This document shows positions 1 to 7,800 of a stretch of 12,184 nucleotides of DNA, piece by piece. The notes under the pieces are model-generated. The model was not told where the DNA came from. It made no database searches and was given only the letters and a program-made list of their open reading frames with translations. Both the position numbers and the translations under genes were made by a program. Numbering within the stretch: position 1 is the first letter of the stretch; each line of letters begins with the position of its first letter. The stretch is from Chloracidobacterium sp. UBA6041 (lineage in GTDB: Bacteria; Acidobacteriota; Blastocatellia; Pyrinomonadales; Pyrinomonadaceae). The DNA lies in contig DIYZ01000230.1 in NCBI GenBank assembly GCA_002427845.1, positions 14,914 to 27,097 on the forward strand, read 5' to 3'.

Positions 1-29
1 CGAGCCGAAGGTTCTGCAATAGCTCAATC

Positions 30-1016
30 ATGCCCCCACTAACACGACAACGCGCCGAGGAGTTGGTTCAAGCGATGCGCAATCGGAAGATCGTCGTACT
101 AGGCGACGTCATGCTTGACGAATTCGTTTGGGGAGACGTCACGCGCATTTCGCCCGAGGCGCCTGTGCCCGTTGTTGACATTCGTCGCGAGTCGGTCCAT
201 CTGGGCGGCGCGGCAAATGTTCTGGCCAACGTGGTGGCGCTGGGCGCGCAAGCATGCGTTGTTGGTGTCGTGGGAGATGATTCAGCAGGCCAACGTTTGC
301 GCGCGAGCTTGAAAGAAGCGAGTCCAATACAAGCGGACGACTACCTCGTGGTGGACAGTGGCCGGCCGTCGACTACAAAGACGCGCATCATCGCCCATAA
401 TCAATTGGTCGTGCGCGCCGACAGAGAACAACGCAAGCCGGTCAATGGCAACACCGAGAAACGCATTCTCGCTTCGCTAAAACAAGCGCTTCAGGAGGCG
501 GACGCGTTTGTGGTTTCTGATTATGACAAGGGCGTGGTCACGCAGAGCATCCTTGGCGAAATCCTTCCCGCTGCTTATGAGCGCGTTCCGGTGCTTATCG
601 ATCCGAAGATTCGCAATTTCGCCCATTACCGCCCTGCGTCTCTTATCACGCCTAATCATCACGAAGCGCTGCGAATGACGAATCTCGAAGAAGATTCTGA
701 TGACGGTTTGCATCAGGCCGCGCGCGTCATCCAGGAAAAACTAAGTTGCGATGCCGTGCTGATAACGCGCGGCGATCGCGGGATAATGCTGCTCGAGCGC
801 GGTAGTGCTCCAGTGTTCGTGGAAACAGCCGCCCGCGAGGTTTACGATGTCACCGGCGCAGGCGACACAGTTATCGCAACTTTGGCCGCGGCGCTGGCTG
901 CGGGGGCGACCGTGTGGGAAGCTGCGAACCTCGCGAATCACGCGGCAGGCATCGTTGTCGGCAAGGTGGGAACCGCAACCGCGAGTGCCGCCGAGTTGTT
1001 GGCGACGTTTGCGTAG
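30..1016 (+). CDS. rfaE1: D-glycero-beta-D-manno-heptose-7-phosphate kinase (RfaE domain I / HldA type)
   Basis: A PfkB/ribokinase-family sugar kinase of 328 residues. It phosphorylates heptose 7-phosphate at C1 to give the 1,7-bisphosphate used for ADP-heptose, the precursor of the LPS inner core, in the cytoplasm. The N-terminal VVLGDVMLDEFVWGDVTRIS and the following SPEAPVPVV are the RfaE-domain-I hallmark, followed by LGGAANVLANV. Near the C-terminus, DVTGAGDT carries the anion hole and the catalytic base, Asp279. The length fits the stand-alone kinase; the cytidylyltransferase half of bifunctional HldE is absent and must lie elsewhere. ATG 30 is the first ATG in the frame, but the frame is open to the window edge and there is no well-spaced ribosome site, so the start is probable only. 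The TAG stop lies inside the first unit of the palindromic repeat that follows. Confidence 0.88.
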   Translation: MPPLTRQRAEELVQAMRNRKIVVLGDVMLDEFVWGDVTRISPEAPVPVVDIRRESVHLGGAANVLANVVALGAQACVVGVVGDDSAGQRLRASLKEASPIQADDYLVVDSGRPSTTKTRIIAHNQLVVRADREQRKPVNGNTEKRILASLKQALQEADAFVVSDYDKGVVTQSILGEILPAAYERVPVLIDPKIRNFAHYRPASLITPNHHEALRMTNLEEDSDDGLHQAARVIQEKLSCDAVLITRGDRGIMLLERGSAPVFVETAAREVYDVTGAGDTVIATLAAALAAGATVWEAANLANHAAGIVVGKVGTATASAAELLATFA

Positions 1017-1091
1017 CGCAAACTGTCAGTTTGCGAGTGACGGGTAAGCTGGCTTCTTGCGAGTCGTGCGCAAACTAACAGTTTGCGTTAC
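1013..1091. repeat. Two-unit palindromic element (REPIN-like, CGC type)
   Basis: Two 19-bp palindromes, CGCAAACTGTCAGTTTGCG (1017-1035) and CGCAAACTAACAGTTTGCG (1069-1087), are separated by 33 bp. With their flanks they are inverted relative to each other: the left unit begins GTAG-CGCAAACTG, and the right unit read on the minus strand begins GTAA-CGCAAACTG. This head-to-head arrangement of two short hairpins is how REP doublets (REPINs) are built in other bacteria. The element starts inside the stop codon of the heptose kinase gene and ends 8 bp before the ATG of the kinase gene at 1100, filling the whole gap and leaving no recognisable Shine-Dalgarno. The same unit recurs at 5333. No REP-mobilising (RAYT) transposase is in the window. 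Confidence 0.8.
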
Positions 1092-1099
1092 AAGAAACC

Positions 1100-3568
1100 A
1101 TGGTCGGAAAATTTCTCGGCAATTACAAGATTCTCGAAAAGCTCGGCGTTGGCGGGCAAGGCACAGTTTACAAAGCCACTGACGCGAAACTCGGCCGCAC
1201 TGTAGTTGTCAAAGTATTGCCGGCTGAGTTGACTGCCAGAGAAGCAAACCTCAAACGCTTCGAACGCGAGGCGCGTCTTGCTTCCTCTCTCGACCATCCA
1301 AACATTTGCACCATCTTCGATCTCGACGAAGCGGAGGGCCTCCACTTCATCGCCATGCAATACGTCGAGGGACGCAACGTGCGCCAGCTGGTCGGCGGAC
1401 ATCCGCTTGAACTCAAGAGCGCGCTCCTGATTGCCATTCAAGTTACCGACGCGCTCGCTGCCGCACACGCTCGCGGCATCATTCATCGCGACATCAAATC
1501 AGGCAACGTCATGGTCACGCCTTCGGGACAAGCGAAGATACTGGATTTTGGTCTCGCCAAATTGTTGGACGACGATACCGCAAACGCCGCGATTCATCGC
1601 ACTGACTTGACCGAGGTTGGCGTGCCTTATGGTACCGCCACTTACGCCGCGCCTGAACAGGCACGGGGCGAGCGCGTAGACAAAAGGGCTGATATTTTTT
1701 CCACCGGCGTATTGCTTTACGAAATGCTCACCGGCACGTGGCCTTTTCGCGGTAAGACCACGATTGACGTGCGCCACGCCGTGCTTCATGACGCGCCACA
1801 GCCCGTTGCGGAGCTTCGTAATGAGCCTCTCCCGGTAAGGCTTCAGCAGATTCTGGATCACTGTCTCGCTAAGGAACCTCGCGGTCGTTATCAAAAGATG
1901 GAAGAGTTGCGCGACGATCTGCGCGGTGTGTTACAGGAAGTCTCAACCGCGGAAACGACGGGCCAGCCTTTTGCCAGCGTTACGCCTGAACCGGCGCGTC
2001 ATCTAGCGGGCGCAAATCCCGTATCGATAGCCATGCGCTGGCTTAAGTCGAAGACCAGGGATTCGGCTACTTCAGCGCCCGACATGGTGACACCGACAAA
2101 ACCCAACATTCACGAGACACCCTTTACTACTATTGCGGATCAGGACAAGAAGAGCCTGGCCATCCTGTGTTTCCGCAACTTAAGCAATGACCCTGCTTCG
2201 AGCTTTTATGAATTCTCGCTTGCCGATGCCGTGATAACTGAACTTGCGCGTTTGCGTTCGCTCGTAGTGCGGCCGTCTTCCGTGATTGCCAAATATCAGG
2301 GAGGGACAATGGATCCGCGTGACATTGGTCAGGAGTTAAAGGTGAACGCAGTCCTGACGGCAGGATTTATTCACGCGGGCGAACGTTTCCGGGTAACCGC
2401 GCAACTATTGGACGTTGCTTCCGGCGATATCCTCTGGAGCGATCGTATCGACACGTCCGCAGCGGATATCATTGCGGTGCAGGACACGATCGCCCAACGA
2501 ATCGTCGAGGGCTTACGTCTCGAGCTAAGCCCGGCAGAGCAGGATGGAATTGCGAAACCCTCAACACAAAATGCCGCGGCTTACGAACAATACCTGCGCG
2601 GACGCGATCTCTTCGCGCGTTTCATTTTCCGCACGGTGGCTTCTGAAGACTGCGACGCGGCCATCGAACATTTCCAACGAGCGATCGAACTTGATCCAAA
2701 CTTTGCGCTCGCGCTTGACGGTCTCGGAGCTTCATACGTCAACCGCGTTTTTAAAGGCTTTGGCGGCGCCGAAGATTACGAGCGCGCGGAAGTCGCTTTC
2801 AATAAAGCGCTGGCAATCGATCCGCGGTTGATCGAAGCGCGAATGCTGATGGTTTTCGTCTATCTCTGGCGCGGGCAGAAGCAGCAGGCGCGCCAGGAAG
2901 TTGCCCGCGCGCGTCGCGAAGCTCCGGACGAGCCTGTGGTCCACTTTGTCAAAGCTACTCTGCACCGGCTCGACGGTGAGTATGGGCGCGCCTTGCGCAG
3001 TTATGACCGACTGATGCGTTTAGATCCGGCAGCGCACGTTGTCGCCAGCTATAACCGCGCTCTTGTCTATATGTACATGGGAAACTTTGCGGAGACTGAG
3101 CGGCAGTTGGATCAGGCCGGCGATCAGGACAACCCATTGGTGAGAACTTTTCGCGCCCTCGCGCTTTATTACACGGGCCAGACTGACGCTGCCGCGGATC
3201 TGATGAAACAGGTAGTTGCACGTCATCCCAACATGCATGGCATACGGCCTTTCCTGGCAATGTTTTTGAGCGCGCAGGGCAAGCACGAGGAAGCGCGTGC
3301 CCAATTGACGAGCAGTGTTATAAGGAATGCCGAAGTCGATCCGGACATCGCTTATTCTGTTGCTTCCGTCTACGCGTTGGAAGGAATGCGTGACGAAGCG
3401 TTTCAGTGGTTGGAACGCGCTATCGCATTGGGCAATGCAAACCAACCCTGTTTTGAAAATGATCCAAACTGGTCTGCATTGAGAAGCGACGAGCAATTCC
3501 AGAACCTGATGACAAAAGTTCGGGCCAGTCATGCACCGCCGGATGCTAATGTTCCTCCGTCCAGCTAA
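1100..3568 (+). CDS. Ser/Thr protein kinase with TolB/FlgO-like domain and TPR repeats
   Basis: An 822-residue eukaryotic-type protein kinase. Residues about 9-275 form the kinase domain: glycine loop GVGGQGTVYK (16-25), ATP-anchoring Lys38, helix-C Glu57, HRD 129-131 in HRDIKSGNV, DFG 149-151 and APE 184-186. All catalytic residues are present, so it should be active. A low-complexity linker leads to about residues 350-480 (KKSLAILCFRNLSN onwards, ending in LLDVASGDILWSDR), which resembles the TolB-like/FlgO-like domain often found between kinase or cyclase modules and TPRs. From about 485 to 800 come helical TPR-type repeats (for example AIEHFQRAIELDPNFALAL). I see no membrane segment, so the protein is probably cytoplasmic, unlike many relatives. 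The substrate is unknown. A palindromic repeat lies directly upstream in place of a Shine-Dalgarno. Confidence 0.9.
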   Translation: MVGKFLGNYKILEKLGVGGQGTVYKATDAKLGRTVVVKVLPAELTAREANLKRFEREARLASSLDHPNICTIFDLDEAEGLHFIAMQYVEGRNVRQLVGGHPLELKSALLIAIQVTDALAAAHARGIIHRDIKSGNVMVTPSGQAKILDFGLAKLLDDDTANAAIHRTDLTEVGVPYGTATYAAPEQARGERVDKRADIFSTGVLLYEMLTGTWPFRGKTTIDVRHAVLHDAPQPVAELRNEPLPVRLQQILDHCLAKEPRGRYQKMEELRDDLRGVLQEVSTAETTGQPFASVTPEPARHLAGANPVSIAMRWLKSKTRDSATSAPDMVTPTKPNIHETPFTTIADQDKKSLAILCFRNLSNDPASSFYEFSLADAVITELARLRSLVVRPSSVIAKYQGGTMDPRDIGQELKVNAVLTAGFIHAGERFRVTAQLLDVASGDILWSDRIDTSAADIIAVQDTIAQRIVEGLRLELSPAEQDGIAKPSTQNAAAYEQYLRGRDLFARFIFRTVASEDCDAAIEHFQRAIELDPNFALALDGLGASYVNRVFKGFGGAEDYERAEVAFNKALAIDPRLIEARMLMVFVYLWRGQKQQARQEVARARREAPDEPVVHFVKATLHRLDGEYGRALRSYDRLMRLDPAAHVVASYNRALVYMYMGNFAETERQLDQAGDQDNPLVRTFRALALYYTGQTDAAADLMKQVVARHPNMHGIRPFLAMFLSAQGKHEEARAQLTSSVIRNAEVDPDIAYSVASVYALEGMRDEAFQWLERAIALGNANQPCFENDPNWSALRSDEQFQNLMTKVRASHAPPDANVPPSS

Positions 3569-3593
3569 ACTCGCGTCGGGATACATCATCATA

Positions 3594-5336
3594 ATGCCTA
3601 AAAACTTTCGCGCCTCGGGCTTTCTTAATTTCGCGTCTAACTTCGTCAGCTTCCTCCTGCTCTTCTCGCTGGTTCAATCGGCCACTCCGGTTGCGCGCGC
3701 ACAACAGCAACCGCAACGACAACGCCGCGTAGCTTCGCCGGTCAACAGAAGCGCAACTCCGGATGCAAGCCCGAGTCCGCTTCCTACTCCTCGTCCTACT
3801 CCTCTTACTACTGCCGCCCCGTCCGTAGTACCGCAGACGTCGCCGACGCCTGCATCCGGCCAGACGCAAACAGCTTTCACCACGCGAACCCTCGCTGAGT
3901 TGCGGGCGCGTATTTCAGAAATCCTGCGCAAGCCGGAACTGGCGTCCGCGATGGTCGCGATCAAAGTGGCATCGCTGGAAACCGGACGTGTTCTATTTGA
4001 AGAGAACGCCAACAAGCTCCTGCGTCCCGCTTCAAATATGAAACTGTACACAGTGGCAGCCGCTCTGGATCGACTTTCGCCAGACTATCGTTTTGTAACT
4101 TCGGTCTATGCGCCCGCCAAACCCGATGCCGCTGGAATTGTTCATGGAGATCTCACAATCTATGGCCGAGGAGACCCTTCCTTCGCGGCGAGTTTCAATG
4201 ACAGCGACTACTTCAAGGGTATTGACAATCTCGCAGCACGCATCGTCGCCGCCGGTGTGAAGCGTGTCGATGGCGACCTTGTTGGCGACGAAACATATTT
4301 TGTCGGTCCTCAATACGGTTCAGGGTGGGAGTGGGAGGACCTAACCTGGTGGTTTGGCGCGGAAGTAAGCGCGCTAACAGTCAACGACAATGCGCTCGAT
4401 CTCTCGGTCAAGCCCGGGGCACAAGTCGGCGGGCCGGCGATAATAACCACCGGTCCACCGGATCCGCTGCTGACTATTGTGAACCATGTGGTGACCACGG
4501 CGAGAGGAAGCAGAAGAGACTTGACTGTCTATCGCGGACTGGCGGCGGATGAGGTGGAAATTAGCGGCTCGATTGCGCTCGACGACAAAGGTTACTCGGG
4601 CGGCCTGGGTATTTCTCGACCGGCCCGCTTATTTGCATACCTGCTGCGTTCTGCGCTAGCGCAACGCGGCGTAATCATCGCGGGGAAAACGCGCACGGTA
4701 GCGCCGTCGATTTTTCGCGCAGCCGCAAATAACGAACGTTCGGTTTCGAATTTAGTAGAACTGGCCACACTGCAATCCCCCCCGCTTAGTTTGATCGCCG
4801 CGCAGACACTTAAGCGGAGCCAAAATCTTTACACCGAACTAATCTTAAGAACACTTGGCAAAGTGGCCGGCCCGCCGGCGACGGCTGCAAATTCGGAACG
4901 CACCAGCGAAACTGCGGGGATCGAAGTAGTCAGAGCGTTTTTGCGCGAGGCTGGTGTCAATCCTTCCACGCTAATATTGACTGACGGCTCCGGCCTTTCC
5001 TGGCACGACATGGTGACAGCCGAGGCAACACTTGAGCTGCTCACCTACATGCACCGGCAGCGTTACGCGACAGTGTTTCGCGACGCATTGCCAATTGCCG
5101 GAGTCGACGGGACGCTCAGAAATCGCCTGAAAGGAACGCCTGCGGAAAACAATCTTCGCGCCAAGACAGGAACGCTAAGCTCGGCTTCCAGCCTTTCTGG
5201 TTTCGTGCGCGACGCCGCCGGCGAAGAAATCGTCTTCTCAATTATGGTTAATAATTATCCGGAAGGGACGAACCCACCAGCTGTCTGCATTGATCCAATT
5301 GCTTTGCTGTTGGCATCGTTTGCCGGAAAGCCGTAA
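3594..5336 (+). CDS. dacB: D-alanyl-D-alanine carboxypeptidase/endopeptidase (PBP4, peptidase S13)
   Basis: A periplasmic penicillin-binding protein that trims the terminal D-Ala of peptidoglycan peptides and cleaves cross-links. Counted from ATG 3594 (580 residues), the three active-site motifs are SNMK (nucleophile Ser147, Lys150), SQN (409-411) and KTGT (524-527). Between the first two lies the long insertion typical of the S13 family. The N-terminus is a signal peptide (hydrophobic FVSFLLLFSLVQSA, then a possible ARA-Q cleavage site), followed by a Pro/Thr/Ser-rich linker of about 70 residues before the enzyme domain. ATG 3594 is preferred because it gives a normal signal peptide and lies after the upstream stop at 3566-3568. 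An in-frame ATG at 3531 would add 21 residues and overlap the kinase gene. The TAA stop lies in the first unit of another palindromic repeat. Confidence 0.88.
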   Translation: MPKNFRASGFLNFASNFVSFLLLFSLVQSATPVARAQQQPQRQRRVASPVNRSATPDASPSPLPTPRPTPLTTAAPSVVPQTSPTPASGQTQTAFTTRTLAELRARISEILRKPELASAMVAIKVASLETGRVLFEENANKLLRPASNMKLYTVAAALDRLSPDYRFVTSVYAPAKPDAAGIVHGDLTIYGRGDPSFAASFNDSDYFKGIDNLAARIVAAGVKRVDGDLVGDETYFVGPQYGSGWEWEDLTWWFGAEVSALTVNDNALDLSVKPGAQVGGPAIITTGPPDPLLTIVNHVVTTARGSRRDLTVYRGLAADEVEISGSIALDDKGYSGGLGISRPARLFAYLLRSALAQRGVIIAGKTRTVAPSIFRAAANNERSVSNLVELATLQSPPLSLIAAQTLKRSQNLYTELILRTLGKVAGPPATAANSERTSETAGIEVVRAFLREAGVNPSTLILTDGSGLSWHDMVTAEATLELLTYMHRQRYATVFRDALPIAGVDGTLRNRLKGTPAENNLRAKTGTLSSASSLSGFVRDAAGEEIVFSIMVNNYPEGTNPPAVCIDPIALLLASFAGKP

Positions 5337-5448
5337 CGCAAACTGTTAGTTTGCGTATATTCATAAGGGTGCGTTCAGAGGTTTACGTCACTAACAGTTT
5401 GGCGTATCGCCCCAAGCCGTTAGCTTGCCCGCAAATCAACAGTTTGCG
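5333..5448. repeat. Cluster of palindromic repeats (CGC type), partly degenerate
   Basis: The cluster opens with GTAA and CGCAAACTGTTAGTTTGCG (5337-5355). This is identical to the minus-strand sequence of the right unit at 1069-1091, and its GTAA contains the dacB stop codon. A degenerate unit, ACTAACAGTTTGGCGTA, lies near 5390-5405. A closing unit, CGCAAATCAACAGTTTGCG (5430-5448), has imperfect arms. The cluster lies between the end of dacB and the truncated DinB-family fragment, so it may mark the breakpoint where the rest of that gene was lost. Confidence 0.75.
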
Positions 5449-5618
5449 ATCCGTTAAAGGAGGTTGCATGTCAATCGATCGTCTCCCACGAAATGTATCA
5501 TCGGGGTCAGCTTACAGTTTACGAACGGCTGCTCAACATCGAACCGGCTCTGACGCAACGCTTCAGGAAATTGTTTGCAAACGCCGAATCAAAAAAAGCT
5601 TCCGAAAATGCCTCCTAG
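5449..5618 (+). pseudogene. 3' remnant of a DinB/YfiT-like protein gene
   Basis: The frame whose codons start at positions divisible by three is open from a TAG at 5421 to the TAG at 5616-5618. It encodes about 55 residues whose core, HEMYHRGQLTVYERLLNIEP, matches the C-terminal helix of DinB-superfamily proteins (typically HEIHHRGQL-VYLRLLG), including a metal-site-type histidine. There is no start codon before the homologous part and the N-terminal two thirds are missing. The left edge coincides with the palindromic unit ending at 5448. The fragment's stop overlaps the dapF start by 11 bp, so the intact ancestor was probably coupled to dapF. A striking AAAGGAGG before an ATG at 5468 belongs to another frame and is better explained as Lys-Glu codons of this remnant. 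The family call rests on motif recognition only. Confidence 0.55.
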
Positions 5619-6471
5619 CTTCATAAAGTTTCATGGTTTCGGCAACGACTATATCGTTATCGAATCAAAAGAGCTGACCGCGCTAACGGACCTCGGCAAA
5701 TTTGCGCAGCGCATCTGCAATCGCCATTACGGCGCGGGCGCAGACGGCATCGCAGTCATTGGCCCACCGCCGGAGCAAATCGCTGATTTCCAGGTGCGCA
5801 TCTTTAACCCGGACGGCAGCGAGGCATCGTTGTCAGGGAATGGAACCAGATGCGCTGCTGCCTACCTTTATTACAAAGGGCTGTGGAGCGCCCCAGAGCT
5901 ACGACTGAGCACGCGCGCGGGCGTCAAGCGATATATCTTGCGGGAACACATGGACCCGGGACGCTACGTTTTCGATTCCGAGTTGGGCCAACCAAAATTT
6001 GACTCCAACTCAATTCCGATGCTCACAAATGAGCCCATGGAGAAGGTCATCGACTATGCCCTTAACGTCGATGGCAGCGTGTTCAAAGTTACCGCGCTAC
6101 AGATGGGAAACCCAAACTGCTGCATTTTTGTTGACGACTTCGACAGTCTCGACTGGCGGCGAATCGGAAAGGATCTTGAAAACCATAACCAGTTTCCGGA
6201 TCGCACGAATGTTGTCTTTGTGCGTGTCGTCGATCGCGAAACGATTGAGTTGCGCATTTGGGAGCGCGGGGTGGGCGAAACCGAGGCTTCGGGTACCTGT
6301 TCGTGCGCCGCCGCTGTTGCCGCCATGATCAAAGGAGAGACTGAAAGGCTCGTCAACGTTCAGATGCCTGGCGGGAAGGCAAAAATTCACTGGAGAAAGG
6401 ACGGCGAGGTTGTCATAACCGGCGCGGCTGAAGTAATTTATGGCGGCGATTGGTTGGCCCAGACCGGTTAG
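5608..6471 (+). CDS. dapF: Diaminopimelate epimerase, variant with serine at both catalytic cysteine positions
   Basis: DapF converts LL- to meso-diaminopimelate, the last step before meso-DAP enters lysine and peptidoglycan synthesis (cytoplasmic, cofactor-free). From ATG 5608 it has 287 residues, normal for the family, opening with FIKFHGFGNDYIVIE like the usual KMHGLGNDF. An in-frame TTG at 5575 would add 11 residues without family support. NPDGSEASLSGNGTRC (67-82) and ERGVGETEASGTCSCAAA are the two active-site segments. In well-studied DapF the first reads CGNG and the second ACGSG or ACGTG, with the two cysteines acting as the acid/base pair. Here both are serine (Ser76 and Ser228), while Cys82, Cys231 and Cys233 lie nearby. 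The product may be a clade-specific active variant, weakly active, or act on another amino acid. No clear Shine-Dalgarno is visible, and the start overlaps the DinB remnant. Confidence 0.85.
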   Translation: MPPSFIKFHGFGNDYIVIESKELTALTDLGKFAQRICNRHYGAGADGIAVIGPPPEQIADFQVRIFNPDGSEASLSGNGTRCAAAYLYYKGLWSAPELRLSTRAGVKRYILREHMDPGRYVFDSELGQPKFDSNSIPMLTNEPMEKVIDYALNVDGSVFKVTALQMGNPNCCIFVDDFDSLDWRRIGKDLENHNQFPDRTNVVFVRVVDRETIELRIWERGVGETEASGTCSCAAAVAAMIKGETERLVNVQMPGGKAKIHWRKDGEVVITGAAEVIYGGDWLAQTG

Positions 6472-6525
6472 GACCGTCCGATTGGCGTTGCCGATCTACA
6501 TAAATAAGTAGTTTCTTTTCCCCCA

Positions 6526-7794
6526 ATGAACTCTCCTGTCAAGAAACGCATTCCTTTGCGTGCTGGCGTTCTTCCCAGCCTACTATCTCTAATTCTTCTT
6601 GCGGCCATTTCCCTGGCGCTCAACGCCTGCGGCGGCAAGCTCGTTAAAGAAACGGTGGCGGAGTCAAAAGTAGCTGACGCCAAACCTGCGGTTGCACCCA
6701 CCAGCTTACCAATGTGGCTGGGAAATGCCTCGCGAAACTTTTACGGCACCGGGCCGTGGTCAGCGGATCCTTTGCAGATTGTTTGGGACTTTAAAACTCA
6801 ATGGTCCAGCGGGCGTCTGCACAAGGATCCCTGGGCGGGATCAGGATGGCCGGGACAACCTGCGATAGTTGATGATCGAATCTATTTCGGCTCAACTGAC
6901 GCGCGCGTCTACTGCCTTAACTCAAAAGACGGAAGCGTCATCTGGAGTTATAAAACTGGCGACAGCGCCAAGTCTTCTCCTGCCGTCGCCGGTGATCGCC
7001 TCGTCATAGGAAATCTGGACAACAACATCTATTGTCTAAACACCAGCGACGGAACGCTGGTTTGGAAATACAAGACGGGCTTAGAAACCGATTCCTCGCC
7101 GGCAATCGTCGACAACCACGTGTACATCGGCGGCGAAGACGGTTTTTATTACTGTCTCGATCTCAAAGACGGCGCCGTTATCTACAAACAACCGCTGGGC
7201 GGCTCGGTCGAGGGCGGCTCGACCATCGTTGACGAAAAGATCTATGTCGCCACTGAAGCGGGCGATCTCTATTGTCTTAACCGTGAGGACGGGACAGTTG
7301 TTTGGAAAGCGAGTATCGGCGCTGACTCCAATTCAACGCCGGCGGTCGCCGACGGATATGTTTACACCGCCACCGAGGATGGCTTCGTCCGAGCCTACAA
7401 ACAAGCGGATGGCGCGTTGGTTTGGACGCACAAGGCCGAAGGCGGACTAAACCTAAAGACCAAAGAGAAGACGGGATTCTGGGCCAGCCCGGTTGTTTCC
7501 AGGTCGCGCGTTTTCATTGGATCCAATAACGGCTATTTGTACTGTCTGTCGGGCAAGGATGGAAAACAGGTTTGGGCGCATCTCGCACGCGCAGCTATCT
7601 GGGCCACGTCGCCAGTAGTTGCTGGCCGGGTAGTCTTTGGCGATAAGAGTGGTTGGGTTTACGCCTTGTCGGCAGAAGATGGCAAGCTCGTTTCCGAAAT
7701 TCAAATAGGCGAAAACGTGGATGCGACCCCCGCCATCCTGAACGGCCGGATTTATGTCGGCGCATTCAACGGTAAGTTTTACTGCCTGAAGTAG
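6526..7794 (+). CDS. Lipoprotein with eight-repeat PQQ-like (BamB-like) beta-propeller
   Basis: A 422-residue exported protein. The N-terminus is a lipoprotein signal: basic KKR, hydrophobic LLSLILLAAISLAL, and lipobox LNAC with the lipidated cysteine at residue 35. The body is a run of about eight repeats of the pattern hydrophobic-YxG, YCL, DG, W (for example RIYFGSTDARVYCLNSKDG and LVWKYKTG). An N-terminal strand, LQIVWDFKT, probably closes the last blade. The fold resembles BamB and PQQ-dependent dehydrogenase propellers, but no dehydrogenase residues are recognisable, so a scaffold or binding role in the envelope is more likely than catalysis. Cysteines recur at the same place in most blades. 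The next gene starts 6 bp after the stop, which suggests co-transcription. Confidence 0.85.
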   Translation: MNSPVKKRIPLRAGVLPSLLSLILLAAISLALNACGGKLVKETVAESKVADAKPAVAPTSLPMWLGNASRNFYGTGPWSADPLQIVWDFKTQWSSGRLHKDPWAGSGWPGQPAIVDDRIYFGSTDARVYCLNSKDGSVIWSYKTGDSAKSSPAVAGDRLVIGNLDNNIYCLNTSDGTLVWKYKTGLETDSSPAIVDNHVYIGGEDGFYYCLDLKDGAVIYKQPLGGSVEGGSTIVDEKIYVATEAGDLYCLNREDGTVVWKASIGADSNSTPAVADGYVYTATEDGFVRAYKQADGALVWTHKAEGGLNLKTKEKTGFWASPVVSRSRVFIGSNNGYLYCLSGKDGKQVWAHLARAAIWATSPVVAGRVVFGDKSGWVYALSAEDGKLVSEIQIGENVDATPAILNGRIYVGAFNGKFYCLK

Positions 7795-7800
7795 CTCGCT

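Noticed and set aside
1..22. Possible end of an upstream gene (a TAG at 20-22)
   Set aside because: Only about seven codons are visible and another frame is also open, so the upstream gene and its frame cannot be decided.
1013..1091. CRISPR array
   Set aside because: There are only two palindromic units in opposite orientation, without regular spacers or cas genes.
5468..5626. 53-codon reading frame with a textbook Shine-Dalgarno between dacB and dapF
   Set aside because: The DinB-like motif in the neighbouring frame explains the sequence better. The 53-residue product shows no recognisable feature.
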